Origin: Psococerastis gibbosa
Taxonomy: Eukaryota; Arthropoda; Insecta; Psocodea; Psocidae
Assembly (NCBI GenBank): GCA_963971405.1
Contig: OZ020485.1
Span: forward strand, 13,330,001-13,394,000
Direction: 5' to 3'
Length of the DNA: 64,000 nt
The notes under the pieces were generated by a model that searched no databases, was not told the DNA's origin, and saw nothing but the letters and a program-made list of their open reading frames with translations. The translations under genes were made by a program, and so were the position numbers. Positions 1-10,860 of this stretch are shown here, one piece after another. Numbering within the stretch: the stretch's first letter is position 1; each line of letters starts with the position of its first letter.

Positions 1-70
1 GTTTGCCAATGGCCAAAACATTCATATGGAAACAATACAAATAATGTCTGAATTCCATGAGGTTGTCGGT
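1..70. repeat. Dispersed repeat, uninterrupted copy
   Basis: The first 70 bases recur in two separated halves elsewhere. Bases 1-42 match 50791-50829 and bases 42-70 match 55093-55122, at about 85 percent identity by eye. This copy is unbroken, so it serves as the empty-site reference for the insertion block between 50.83 and 55.09 kb. It carries no recognisable coding content and its left boundary may lie outside the window. Confidence 0.55.
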
Positions 71-611
71 ATTAGACAAGGCACCTATGGGCCAGGGTCC
101 ATACACTGTCATTAAAAAATGTTATAATTGATACCTTATTTATAAAATTTAATACATTCCTTCGGCGCAGGGGAGTGCCGGCCGAACAAGAAGATTACAA
201 GACAAGATAATTATTGTACAAGACAAACAACAGCGTTCCAGTGAATTACGACCTGAAATTTTTCGCAGTACTGAAGCATAAGGACGTGTGAACCTAAAAG
301 CGAGAATTAAGTCGCAAAAACCGCAAGGAGGGCAATAAAAACTTTGCCAATATGAGAGGCGTAGAGAATTTTTAAGAGAAATGTTAACACAACTTCATGT
401 CATGAACATGACATTCAAAGTTTTTGCCGCCTTAATTTTTTCTTATGTAAGCGGTATGCTTTAGCTTTCTATGTGTTATCTCTCTTTGATGCTGAGAAAT
501 GTATCGTATTGCAGTGTGCTTACTATATTTCTTATTCCATTGTCATTAGAATTGTTTTTTATCTCGATATTTCTCCAGCTTTGTCTCGTAAAACAGCTGA
601 ATAGTACTAGT
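71..611. other. Unassigned AT-rich sequence
   Basis: No coding, RNA or repeat feature is supported here. The 72-codon frame at 471-689 runs into the left end of the hAT-type element and is not gene-like. Bases 604-611 (GTACTAGT) are the left target-site duplication of the next element. Confidence 0.5.
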
Positions 612-1255
612 CAAGCCCGTAGCCAGGATTTTTTTTCGGGGGTGGCTGCGGCAACTGTGATCCTATCCAGTGTAAAAAAAATTTCTTGAATTCAATTGTA
701 TCTAGTGTATTCTTTGGAGGTTATGGTGTTACTGAGTATATATGATAGCATAGGCACACCAAACGTCAATTTCTAGGCGGACTTAGTTTTGGTGCGAACA
801 CTGACCTACAATATTTTGCGGAAATGCGGACTAAATCCTAATGTTACCATTACGACGGTTTAGATTGAATAGAAATAATATTGCATTTCAACAAATGGGG
901 GGTTCGGGGGTCTCCCCCGGGGAAAATTTGAAAATATTAGTGCAAAATAGTGGGGTTTTACGCATTTTAACAGCAGTAAAAGATAGATTTTACAAAGCTT
1001 ACAACGGAATACTTACTCATAAAAATAATATTGCATTTAAACCAGAGGGGGGCCTCCCCCGGGGAAAAAAATCCACATATAAGTGCAAAACAGTGGGGTT
1101 TTACAGCAGCAAAGCTTACAAAGGCATGCATATTCATATATCTGCAAACAGGGGGGCCCGAGGGTCTCCCCCGGCGGAAATGTTTTTCAAAAGTTTTCAT
1201 TTCGGGGGGGGGGGGGGGCTGCAGCCCAATAAGCCCCCCCTTGCCTACGGCCTTG
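612..1255. mobile_element. hAT-type non-autonomous element (MITE)
   Basis: The left end reads CAAGCCCGTAGCCAGG and the right end is the inverted complement of CAAGGCCGTAGGCAAGG. These are imperfect terminal inverted repeats. The element is flanked on both sides by the same 8 bases, GTACTAGT (604-611 and 1256-1263), which is the hAT duplication length. The interior holds two diverged internal repeats (about 866-1010 and 1022-1130), each with a TCCCCCGGGG block followed by a GGGGTTTTAC block. A long G tract sits near 1204. It encodes no transposase, so it must be mobilised in trans. The frames at 841-1440 and 967-1287 are by-products of the repeat. Confidence 0.8.
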
Positions 1256-1383
1256 GTACTAGTACACTGTTTACGCTGAGGATTCACATATCTCAGTTTT
1301 TATTCAATTCTTTTGAGAGGGGGAGTCATATTTCCTTGTACAAAATTGCCAATCATATACCTAACCCTGTATTATTATATTTC

Positions 1384-1870
1384 AATCAATACTTACCCAA
1401 CTTATTGAGACTAGATCGGTCTGAACATAAACCATTCTAATTTGAACATAAATCATAAGAGGAAGTTCTTATGACTGTACTTGTTCACTTTACTCGAGCG
1501 ATTTCCATTTAAGACTAACGGAGGGGTGAGAAAAGGAAGGGCAGAAAATAAAATAAATATTTCAGAGTTGTGGTGGAGGTTGACAAGCCCTTGACATACC
1601 TCCTGAATACATTTAAATCAATACTTTCCTATACCAGAACTTATTCTGACTGGATTGGTATGAACATAAACCATTATTATTTGAACATAAATCATTGGGG
1701 GGGGGGGGTACTGTAGGTACTTATGACTACTTCTTCACTTTGTTCGAACAATTTCCATTTCGTAAATAATGGAGGGGGGGGGGTTGTGGAGTGTAGAGAA
1801 TAAAATAAATATTTCAGAGTTGTGGTGGAAGTTGACAAGCCCTTGACGCGCCTCCAGAATACATTTAAAC
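1384..1870. repeat. Tandem duplication, ~240-bp unit
   Basis: Two diverged copies follow one another. TTTGAACATAAATCAT occurs at about 1441 and 1680, TTCAGAGTTGTGGTGG at 1561 and 1813, and TGACAAGCCCTTGAC follows in each. The second copy is longer because of G tracts at about 1697-1709 and 1771-1783. No coding function is evident. Confidence 0.8.
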
Positions 1871-2234
1871 TTGTTGGTTAGCCTGTGACATATTTCCGCG
1901 ACGCCTCTTGCATAAGTCTCCCGCGGGAGTAATCTCTTTTGAACACAAGACAACTCCATTTTTACCAGCATCCCGAAATTCTTGTTGAGCCCCTTTTGGA
2001 ACGTGGGAAATTTACAAACGGGCTCACTTTCCGAATTATTTCGCGTGATTTGAATTTATTTCACGGTTGGCTGGCTCTGCAAGTTTCATAGTTGCTATAT
2101 AGCCGACGATTTTCGCTCACAGCTCAGTGGTGTTGTTTGATAAGGGGTTTGAGAAATTTCATGAGTTAAGAGGCTTTGTGAACTGCCAATAGAAAAACAA
2201 CCGGTACCAGTGAACCGGCATTTCCTATTTATTT
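1871..2234. other. Unassigned sequence
   Basis: I see no coding or structural feature in this interval. Confidence 0.4.
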
Positions 2235-3100
2235 ATCAATTGATATCTAGGTACCGTAATAGTTCCATGGTAAATAATTATTCCGTGGTTAAATATCAGC
2301 TGATTAATGATTTACCTTATCCTAAAGAACTGGACTGTTTGATGTAGGACAGTTACATGACCTAGAATGGGCAGGCCAATAATAGAACCGGTCCGAGTTT
2401 ACTCGAACATGCTTTCCAATTTATCGACATTAGTAGATAAAGAAAATGAGTAATTTCATGGTAAACAATTTTCCTATGGTTCAATTTCCGATATCTTGGG
2501 GGGGGGGGGGAGTTGTCCGCTTGACCTCACTAGAGATGAGGTAAATTCTAGATAGGTCAGACCAACACATTACCACACAGCAATACTGGCAGGGCACGCA
2601 ATGCATTTGAGCGTGAATTTTCTATCATTTTTTCAAGAAAACATTTTTTTGTACAAAACCAAGTACTTTTCTGGGAAAGCAACCTGTCCGGTTTCGTTAA
2701 TCAATTTAACACCTAAAACATACCTGAAGTTAGAAATCATCGATGGAAAGGTTTCGCAGAAAAATTATTTTTTAGTCATTTTTCATTAAAATTTAGTTAT
2801 TTTTATTTTTTTACTCCCAGAAGCAACCTATCAAGGGGCAAGTGACTCCCCGCATTTCGTTAACATTAATAACGACTACAATGTATGTGAATTTAAAAGA
2901 AATCGTTGCAGCCGTTTTTGAGAAACAATTTTTTTAGACTTTTTTTTGGAGTTTTTTGAGAATAAAACCCCCCCAAATTAAGTTTGCCCCAAATAAAAAA
3001 ATTGTTCCGAGGTATGATTTTTGTGAACCTACATGCCGAATTTCATCAAAATCGACTGAGTAGTTTGCCCGGAAATCGACGCACTGACAGACAGAACGAC
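2235..3100 (-). mobile_element. HINE-like element, copy 1 (5'-truncated), with an extra fragment
   Basis: From 2384 this is the (GTCT)n-bearing family in reverse orientation. The 3' terminus appears as AGAACCGGTCC, followed by the 12-bp hairpin CGAGTTTACTCG (2394-2405) and the subterminal GCTTTCCAATTTAT (from 2411). Homology to the other copies continues to the degenerate GACAGACAGA tract at about 3095, where the copy stops without its 5' palindrome. A short partial copy of the 3' region lies at 2235-2310. A G12 tract interrupts it near 2500. No protein is encoded; the frame at 2934-3215 is repeat-derived. Confidence 0.65.
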
Positions 3101-3339
3101 ACTGTATGGCACGGTATGCAATGAATTGGGGCTCGGATAATCGGATTATCCGTAATATCTTTAAAAAATCAAAAATACTTTTCCTCAAAACCAAACCAAA
3201 CCAGACAACTTCCACTCAACGCTAAGAGGAAAAACGCGGCTGCCGGGAACGCTACAGCTACAGCTACAGCAGCGATCAAGAGAGACTCAATGATTCAATC
3301 AGCGCCCTATAGGAGGGATTTACTTACTATCTTACTCCG

Positions 3340-3540
3340 TGGTGCTACGGCCTATGAAGGGCTTTGGCCAATTCTGCCTCATCGCGCCAGCCTGCACAGT
3401 CCTTCGCTCTTCTTCGTCAGTCATCGATGCCAAGGGTCGCCAGATCCACCTCGACGACATCCAGCCATCCCACTAGGTCTTCTGACTTGGGGCACCTTGT
3501 GTAAGGCTGCTCTTCCACGTGCCCTACCTACCTGACGCGG
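3340..3540 (-). pseudogene. LINE ORF2 C-terminal tail fragment (family T)
   Basis: The reverse strand encodes a short peptide with WLDVVEVDLATLGIDD, a stop codon, RRRAKDCAGWRDEAE and AKALHRP before a stop. This WLDxVExDLxTLGV-(W)RRRAxDRxxWR pattern is the familiar C-terminus of several arthropod LINE ORF2 proteins. One Trp codon has become a stop. After the stop comes a short TAAG-type tail. The fragment at 20140-20410 is the same family. It is a 5'-truncated dead insertion. Confidence 0.7.
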
Positions 3541-4284
3541 GTTGGGTTGACGGGATTGTATTCGACTCCTATCGTGGGTTCTTGGCATTTCGCGTAGAAC
3601 TCATCATTTCTACTGATACGCCACTCGGGAGGGGTTTATAGGCTAAACATAACCAAATCTGAGAACTTCTTTCTTTTTTCAGGTAAGATTCATATACTGT
3701 CGTATTGCACTGGCATAATTTATATAGTAGTATCATCCTGCGTAGAAGGTAAGTTGTACTAGTCTGTACTATTTATACCAAATTCCTTTGCAAAAGCCAT
3801 CCTATTGGAATTTTGTGTCAATCAAATTTTGCCCCACTTGCATCATTTGCCGTATTTGTGTCAAAAGGTTCAAAAGCCGAAGGACATCAACAATTTCTAA
3901 AAAAGGCTCATCATCAGAATTTTATCCGACAATAATCAAACGGTATAAAGTCAAAGGAACCTTTATGTTTGGTACACAAGCCAGAGGACCTACTTTGCAT
4001 CCCCTATGCTTCTCTTAACCCCCTCGTAATGTAGTCCAGTGCGAACGACCCTTAGCTCGTCGCCTCAAGTTGCTTGCTGAGAGAGCATCTGCTCAAGGAC
4101 ACTTCACATGCCCCCTTTTGTTTCTGTGCAACCCTCTTCCGAGTTTGTTTACTTCTCGGGGGCTAACCAGCCCCTTCACTTGACGTCGTCCCGGGGTTGA
4201 AGTTGTCTGCTGTATATGGTTCCGCGGATGCTTAAAGTTTTTGTTAGGTTTTAATGTGAGATATTCTTTCTTTTTTAAATAATA
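3541..4284. other. Unassigned sequence
   Basis: The short frame at 3788-4018 has no recognisable domain. Nothing else is supported. Confidence 0.4.
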
Positions 4285-4435
4285 GGTTAGTCAACATACA
4301 AACTATTCAATGGATGTATCCGATTGATCTCTTCAGCAGTGCCTCTGTATAGGCTAGTACCTGTGTTGAGTTCGATTGCATGATGTGCAGAGACTCGCAC
4401 AAGTACAAGCACGCTAATACCTTGTCACCGAAGCC
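4285..4435 (+). repeat. Unclassified dispersed repeat 'D', copy 1
   Basis: Shares a roughly 150-bp core (AATGGATGTATCCGATTGAT then GTGTTGAG then GAGACTCGCACAAGTAC) with copies at 34021-34110 (reverse), 39419-39505, 40590-40745 and 47998-48165. It has no ORF, no clear tRNA-type promoter boxes and no inverted termini that I can see. It could be a SINE body or a LINE untranslated region. Confidence 0.6.
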
Positions 4436-5460
4436 GATTTAATAGGCCTATATCTAGGCTTACCATATTTTTCGGGCTTCAACCCCGGACAGGTAACCAA
4501 GTGCTATTCTATCTAGTGTACATTTAAACTTAATGTTTAACAGTTTAAGGCATTTATTGAAAGAGACAATATATAGTGTCAAGGTTTTTTTAATTTATTG
4601 CTGGTACTTTTCCGAACCACACACTTTCTCCAGAAAAGTTTTGTCGCACTTGATGCTTGGAAGATGGGGGTCATACTTTGTCTGAGTTATGAGAATATGA
4701 AACGTAGATAAATAATGGTCACCCCTGCAGTGGATCGTACAAAAATCAATCAGTTTCATTTCATTTCAAGTTTTTTTTTTTTTTTTTTGAGCGAAGAGGG
4801 TGTGAAGAAGAACCAAAGTGAGAAACTGAAAAGATAGTAGTAGGTACTACAGTAGCTTGAAAATTTTGGATTGGGTACGGTACGCAATATGAAACAGAAC
4901 ATCAGTCATCCATTTAATTTTGTGTATGCTAGTTACATTAACATTGTAATATAAATTTTCAGCTATGTAGCGAAACCTTCTGAGGTTGGGTTCTAAATAC
5001 TCATATTTATTATTATTATTATTATTATATCTTTTGAGTATCTGTCACTTAATTGGTCTGGTCAGGAGTATGAATTTAATATAATGTTGACTTCATTAAA
5101 TTGGGACTAGAGGGCCTAAAGTGGTTTTTTTTAAAGACTCATATTCTTAGATTTTTTGTTTTTTTGCCTTAACCTCATGGAGGGTCGGTGGCAGCGTTTC
5201 CGCACACAGTCCTGTTCTGTGCGTCCTCGATTGGGAACCCCTTGGGAAACTTCTTATAGGTGTACTGTATCTGCAGCGATCTTTCTTCCCACTGGTGGTC
5301 TTCTTTCTTGTATCTCCCGGTGCATTACTCTTTTGAATGGGTGGTTTTCGTCTCTATACGTAGTAGGCTTACGTGTCTCCACCATACATGATGTTTACAA
5401 AACAAAGCTTGAGCAAAACAATTGAATGACTCAAACCTAAAAAACATTCGAGAACAGAGT
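4436..5460. other. Unassigned, with simple repeats
   Basis: Contains a poly-T run near 4771-4789 and a (TTA)n run near 5009-5027. The frame at 5156-5425 is not gene-like. Confidence 0.4.
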
Positions 5461-5466
5461 GAAGTG

Positions 5467-5472
5467 TTTATT
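5467..5472 (-). promoter_or_regulatory. Candidate poly(A) signal AATAAA
   Basis: On the minus strand a canonical AATAAA lies about 78 bases after the stop codon of the small ORF at 5551-5715. The spacing suits a 3' end for that ORF, but the hexamer is common by chance in AT-rich DNA. Confidence 0.3.
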
Positions 5473-5550
5473 TACATTAGCAGCTCATCCAGCCTTTTAG
5501 TCCCTTAAAGACTGACCGAGAAGAATCGGTGACACCCGTTACACAGCAAG

Positions 5551-5715
5551 TCACTCTCCTTCCATCAGTTCCGTGGCCTGCCGTACCACCTTCACCATTC
5601 CCGCCCTGTACACGGAGTTGAGGGCTCGTTTAGAGATGCCGAATCTTCGGGCAGTTTCGAAGCGAAAGTATTTTTTATTTCCACGAACTCGTTTATCTGA
5701 ACGATTGCTTGCCAT
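5551..5715 (-). CDS. Small ORF, 54 aa, HTH-like motif
   Basis: ATG at 5715 opens a 54-codon frame ending in TGA at 5551-5553. The protein is basic at its N-terminus (SDKRVRGNKK) and then carries FETARRFGISKRALNSVYRA, which has the helix-turn-helix pattern seen in transposases and DNA-binding proteins. Codon third positions are more GC-rich than the surrounding sequence. CTGCAG lies directly before the ATG, so this could also be a terminal exon with that AG as acceptor, although the upstream pyrimidine tract is poor. A truncated duplicate of the upstream part lies at 5783-5895. It may be a host mini-gene, a terminal exon or a transposase remnant. I do not recognise the family. Confidence 0.35.
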   Translation of the reverse strand: MASNRSDKRVRGNKKYFRFETARRFGISKRALNSVYRAGMVKVVRQATELMEGE

Positions 5716-5895
5716 CTGCAGGCATCATGTTCATTATCCCATCCATTTATGCCCCTCCCCTAATCAACCTGTTATTCATTTTCCGAACCTTCGGGCTGTT
5801 GCGAATCGAACGTTTGTTTTCCATCTGAAGGCATCATGCTCTTTCTCTCCTCCAACTATGCCCCTCCCATCATCAACCTGTTATTCATTTACTAA
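5640..5895. repeat. Imperfect tandem duplication, ~125 bp
   Basis: GCATCATG..ATGCCCCTCCC..ATCAACCTGTTATTCATT occurs twice (about 5721-5780 and 5828-5890). CCGAATCTTCGGGCAGTT at 5639 is matched by CCGAACCTTCGGGCTGTT at 5783. The duplication covers the N-terminal half and upstream sequence of the small ORF but not its HTH segment. Confidence 0.7.
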
Positions 5896-5899
5896 TTAA

Positions 5900-6340
5900 A
5901 TTAAACACCATTGCCCCCTCTCTTATCCCACCCCCGAACCAATTAGACCCGTATTGAGATAGACCAGTGTATACGAGCAATTAAGAGGGTTAGCTGGCCA
6001 GAAGCAGTCCTTGACCTGCCACCCCTGACAGCTTACTCAGCGTCTTGACAGGCAGTTAAGCGAACGTGGATATAATTCGCTGATTAAGTCCTTCCACCCT
6101 GATAAGCACAGCCCTCGTACAACATATTGCTGACCTCATTACTGCCCACCGGGCGGGCAACAGCACATTAGACCTATTATCTGTCTTGAATTGTTCATGG
6201 AATCGTTTATGGGAAATGGCACAACATTATGTCTATCTCTGTACATTTTACTACTCACTACAACTGGCAGTGCTTTGCAGTGGCGGGGAAGGAGTGGAGC
6301 GCCACGGAACCAAAAAATCCATTAAGACATTGCATTACAT
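5900..6340. other. Unassigned; possible LTR remnant
   Basis: No ORF of note. The stretch ends just before a primer-binding-site-like sequence, so part of it could be a solo LTR, but I cannot define its 5' edge. Confidence 0.2.
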
Positions 6341-6345
6341 TAATT

Positions 6346-6360
6346 TGGCGCAGTCAACCT
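6346..6360 (+). other. Candidate LTR primer-binding site
   Basis: TGGCGCAGTCAACCT follows CATTACATTAATT. TGGCGCAGTC is the start of tRNA-primed binding sites in insect Gypsy-type elements, where it lies a few bases after an LTR ending in CA. No second LTR, gag or pol sequence is visible nearby, so this would be a degraded remnant or a coincidence. Confidence 0.25.
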
Positions 6361-6540
6361 AATGGGAACAATAGTCCTCCACCTTTGGCGGTGATCAGCC
6401 ACTGGTCGCCAGGCTGCAGTGTCGAGGCCGACGTAGTGGAGTAGCAATGAAGCAAAACGTTTTCTACTGAAGCAAATACTCTTGATCTAATTTCTTGTTA
6501 ATAGAAATAGAAGCATAAGCTCATCAAATTATGTGAAGTA

Positions 6541-7004
6541 TTGTATAAGCTAATGCTTCATTTTATGAATTCGGCTAATAAATGCGTGTGGTTTCATTTA
6601 CTTTTACCTGAGAAGAAGTCGACATGGTCGAATTTTTATTATAACAGTGATATTACGTGCACTTTTAGTGGTGCAAAACCACAGGCTAGTTCAGACGTTT
6701 CCTACGATCTGGCGTGTCTTGGGGACGATAGCGCGCTCGTGCGGTCGCCTAGTACTCGTTTGCTTCACGCCAGCTACAGAAATCTTTCCAACCAAACATT
6801 TTCTAAAATGAAAAAAGACTGCAGAATTGGCCGTGACCAGCCAACACAAGGTTTTGAGTAGCTCCTGGCATTGAAACTTTTAAACTAAACCACGAGCGGA
6901 TTCTCGAAGCCATAAAAAGTCAGGCTTCGTCAAAATGCTCAGCAATCAGACAACGTGTGGAAAAAGCGAAAAGTGCCACTCAATACGAAATTGGAAGAGA
7001 CTAA
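6541..7004 (+). other. Two adjacent open frames, unrecognised
   Basis: A 106-codon frame (6541-6861) is followed, after a one-base overlap region, by a 48-codon frame without a start (6858-7004). The second contains ERILEAIKSQASSKCSAIRQ and RVEKAKSATQYE. It looks amphipathic and exon-like rather than random. No splice pair or homology is evident. It may be an exon, an element fragment or chance. Confidence 0.2.
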
Positions 7005-7552
7005 AGAACGGTAGTAAAAACTGATCATTTCATCGATAAAGACGGTTGATATCTTGACGATATTTCGGTTTCCACCACAACAGCGAAATGGAGATCTTAA
7101 AATTCTACCACACTAGACGAGAAACAACCCGAAAGTTTTCCCAATGGTATCCTGCCCGAGGATCTCTCATCTTATACACAGCGTTGTCGACAATATTTTC
7201 CAATTTTTCCAAACTATTTATTTGCTATTATATCTGAAATTGTGAGGTCTTCTCCCCCGTATCCAATAACTCTCTTTTTCCTCTTTTTTTCTGTTTTTCG
7301 GTTTCATATTTCTCGGATCTCAAGATGGGTAATTCAATATCGTTGTTTCGGAGACTCTGGCCATGACTTTACCACTTGGCTGCCTACTTTATTGATATTA
7401 TCTCTCGCAGTTTTTATTCTTGGTCTTAATATTTTCTCTTTTGGGTCAAACCACTGCATGGAAAATTCAATATGGTCTTAATTAAATTAAAATAAACTAA
7501 AAGCGCACAATATCACTGTTATAATTGTCAAAAATTATAAAAATTAAAAAAC
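7005..7552. other. Unassigned AT-rich sequence
   Basis: The frame at 7242-7481 is a hydrophobic peptide without support. Nothing else is recognised. Confidence 0.35.
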
Positions 7553-7633
7553 ATGTAGCAAGTGTGGGACTCAAACCAACCGCCTTTCGGGTCGGAGTCA
7601 TCTGTATGCTACCTCTACTCTACATATCCTGAC
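7553..7633 (-). mobile_element. tRNA-derived SINE, head only (copy 1)
   Basis: The reverse strand starts GTCAGGATATGTAGAGTAG, with an A-box-like segment. It ends with a degenerate B box (GGTTTGAGTCC) and GCTACATG. Only the tRNA-related head is present; the body and tail seen in the other copies are missing. As a pol III promoter it is degenerate. Confidence 0.7.
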
Positions 7634-10180
7634 GTTGCGACCCTCCTCCACTCTGGGTACTCAGTCATAGGTGTTCAGCGCAGCCTCTGGACCCCGTCAC
7701 ATTACTTCCCTATCATTTATACATTTAATAATTGTTAAAAATAAATTACGATAAATCGCAATTACAAAACTTTTTACATTTATAGAATATTAGCTGCCGT
7801 GCATATGTTAATCGGAGTGAATGTACTCGAAATTGAGTGAAAAATGTATGACATTTCGGTTTTTCAAGGCAGAAAATTAGCAAAACGCTGCAGATTAGCA
7901 TTTTACAATTTAATCTAATCTATCCAACAAATCAAACACAAATCTACTCGTTTGACACATCGGTATACACAAAATAGATAGATTAATTCAGCAATTTGCT
8001 GAAACACCCGATATCATGTCAACGCGCGTTGGGATTCAGATTGAAAAAGACCAAAGTAAACTATTTGTGACGCGGGGCCGAGGGGTTGTAGCAAATACTG
8101 CGCTAATATGTTTTGAAGTTTGAATATTTGAGGGCGATCTCTCCATCTCTCCCATCTCTGAATTTAGTTATTTTCCAGAGTTAAACTTTGCAAAGCTGCC
8201 GCTATTGACTCCTCTGGGCTCCGGCTCCAGTCTGCAACTATTACACCGGTGCTGGAGTGCTGTTTAGCGTTTCCTCTTTGAATTCCCTTTCATTCATAAT
8301 ATTGCGAAAATTTTTGTTTTCGTATTCTCGTAAACTGTTATTGCTACTTTCCACTGACGGCTTGAGGTTTTTTTTTATAAGTTTGGGGAACTGCGCTTAC
8401 TGCCAATAATATAAATATTGTAGAGTGCCTCGTATGAGAAAGTTGTATATGACAGTGTAGTGGAGAAGGTGCATTATGTTTGTAGTAGGGTTAAACTTAT
8501 GGTAAGGGTTAATGGCAATGGTGTTGTAACACGAGTAGGTAATACTATTTAACAAAGGGTTAGTTGAATCCATGTGAGAGTTTCTTCAGCGACTTCGTGG
8601 AAGTGAAACATGATTAATAAGTGTATTATATATAAAAAATTGCACTTAATCCCACAACATAAATTTTTAATAGTAACAGCTGTTTCAGTGTAACACTATC
8701 ATCAGACTGGCTCCAACAAGTACCTATTCCCTACATCTGCCTTAATTAGTGTGGAGGGGGAATGGGTGGGGCACTTCAGATACTAGAACTAAGAGAGGGG
8801 AAGTGTGCATAAATGTTATGTCATTGACGAAGTTACAATTGTTATATAATGCATTTCTTATTTCTATGCAATCCAGCCTATCTAACAGTTTGCCATTGTC
8901 ACAATCTTATAATAACTTGCCAGTCGAGAAATCTGAGGTATGGAAAGAGGTACGTAGGTGCTCTGCGAAAGCTGAGTCGCAGTCCTGCTAGCCAACCGCT
9001 CGCTTATGCTCAGCGCCGCCACTGGAACCCGGCAGAACGATTCAAAAAGCTATGCGAGTATAATTTAATCAGCAGTTCTAGAAATTTTTTAGAATCCACT
9101 AATAATTGTACCAAAACAAAATCCAGCCCCTTCAAAATTTAAACCCTTTCAGTAAATTTGTTATTTAATTTAAGTTAAATTCATTGGGCTTAGGAAACAA
9201 CGAATATAGATGTTAATATGGGGGAAGCGGCTGGAAACATTTGGCCCCGAAAAGTTTTTCGTGAACTAAATTAAAAACCCATTGGTAAAAATCTCTTTAG
9301 CTTCAATTTAGACGAAGTGGAGGGTAAATCAATTAATGTAGGACGTACTTAACTGAATCCGCTGGCTAATTCGATAGCCCAGCTCCACTTTATAACCTTA
9401 TTCGCTAATTCGTTACCAAAACAACCCTTCTATCGCTCTATACTAGTACCCGAAACCTCTCTTTTTTTCGCGAAATCAAGTAAATCGAAATGGAAATTTT
9501 ATGTGGGAATTATGGGCGTTTTTTTATCCGGAGGTGGATTCACACGAGTTAGCCTGTATCGACATTTTTTCCGCTTGAGGGATTTTTTTTTTTTTTACTT
9601 TCATGACGGTTCTGCTGTTATACTGGATCTGTAGCGTAAACATTGATATCCTAGGGCTGTATTAAAGAACAATACTATAATTTCATCATCAATTTAGAGT
9701 ACATGCAGTTACCAAACTGTTGTATATTTGTGAGTAATATACTAGATTATAGGCAAAAAGCAGGACGATGATTCGGCTGATGCTCTGTATTCTTTCAACT
9801 TCTCATTCGATACAATGTACGAAGTAACAAGAATCGATACTCAAAGGGGGGCGGGGGGACATTTCAATCTGATATACACGTACACTACAGGTACAATTTT
9901 CCCAACCATATTAATAACTTAATCTCCGAAAAAGTATAGATTTTATAGCCCAATAGATATTTTGTACCTTTTAGAAAACATTTTTTTTAGCAGAATAATG
10001 TTATTGCAGTTGAGGAAATTTACTGCGATATTTCCGGGAATTTTTTTTAAATTTTATTATACCATTAGAGACTATATTCATTTAATTGCATGAAATATAC
10101 CTGCACCTGATCGTCCAGAGCCGAAATAGTTGTTCATTACTTAATATATCGGCCCCGTTCTTCTGTCTATGTCCTAGTAC
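7634..10180. other. Long stretch without supported features
   Basis: 2.5 kb of AT-rich sequence. Frames at 8749-8991 and 8849-9142 overlap each other and resemble no family. A 31-base match (ATGTGAGAGTTTCTTCAGCG onward at about 8570-8605) recurs at 63342-63373, so a diverged dispersed repeat is present. T and G homopolymers occur at about 9583 and 9846. Confidence 0.35.
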
Positions 10181-10184
10181 ATCA

Positions 10185-10330
10185 GCTAGTAGCGGATTTA
10201 CCAGTAGGCAACTGAGGCAAATGCCTATATCCGCGTGCGCGTATACATTAAATTTTTTTTGTGTGCATATTATGTAAAAAAAAAAAAGTATGTTAAGGAT
10301 AAGAAAGTTGATTATTTTGATTTTCGATAA
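10185..10330 (+). mobile_element. hAT-like MITE fragment
   Basis: GCGGATTTACCAGTAGGCAA and the following 90 bases match, in reverse, the right end of the element at 29552-30031. The match resumes at TTAAGGATAAGAAAGT. The copy is internally deleted and I could not define both ends. Confidence 0.5.
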
Positions 10331-10439
10331 CAACAAGACCCTGTTACCTAGCCTTGTAGCAGTACAGACCATGGACCCCCCTTTTTTCCTCCTCCTACAC
10401 CCCTTCCTTTTTTACCTTTCCCCCTCCCCCCTTTTTAGA

Positions 10440-10586
10440 TTCCACACACGATAATTTAAGTTATATTTTACTTTGTATGCTGTTATTAAGTTATGGTTAA
10501 CGTGAAAAAAAACTTTATAGTCTTATTGTTCGCCATCCCTTTATTTGTATTGCAATAAAGTCGTTTATTCATTCATTATAAACATT
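10440..10586 (+). mobile_element. LINE 3' end fragment with (TTCA)n tail
   Basis: TTTGTATTGCAATAAAGTCG followed by TTTATTCATTCATT is the standard ending of CR1/L2-group LINE 3' untranslated regions: an AATAAA-type signal, then a short tetranucleotide tail. No coding part remains. Confidence 0.6.
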
Positions 10587-10774
10587 TTAAAAAAATAGAA
10601 AGTAGTGGTTTTATTAGTGAGTACATCACCCCCCCCCCCCCCTATGCATTATTAATATCCGTGACAACGGCAGTGCCATATCCGCCCAAAGGCAAACCCT
10701 CCCCTGACATCAGCAATATGTATGAAAATAAGAGGAACTTTTGACAAAAGTTAAACTCATCAACTACATAGGTA

Positions 10775-10781
10775 AGATAGA

Positions 10782-10784
<3 letters not shown>
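10775..10784. repeat. Candidate target-site duplication, downstream side of LINE
   Basis: AGATAGACAT directly abuts the poly(A)/poly(T) end of the 10.8-16.5 kb retrotransposon and is repeated exactly at 16545-16554. The right side is locally repetitive (ACATAGATA repeats), so the exact length is uncertain. Confidence 0.6.
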
Positions 10785-10820
<36 letters not shown>

Positions 10821-10860
10821 GCATTGTGGGTTCACATACAGCCATGGTGGGTAGGTGGGG

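Noticed and set aside
841-1440. 199-codon ORF
   Set aside because: It runs through internal repeats of a hAT-type MITE and out of its right end. The Gly/Pro-rich peptide is translated homopolymer.
4771-4789. Poly-T as the tail of a minus-strand retrotransposon
   Set aside because: No LINE or SINE sequence adjoins it and no flanking duplication was found.
10642-10845. Lys-rich ORF on minus
   Set aside because: The Lys run is the translated poly(A) tail of the LINE.
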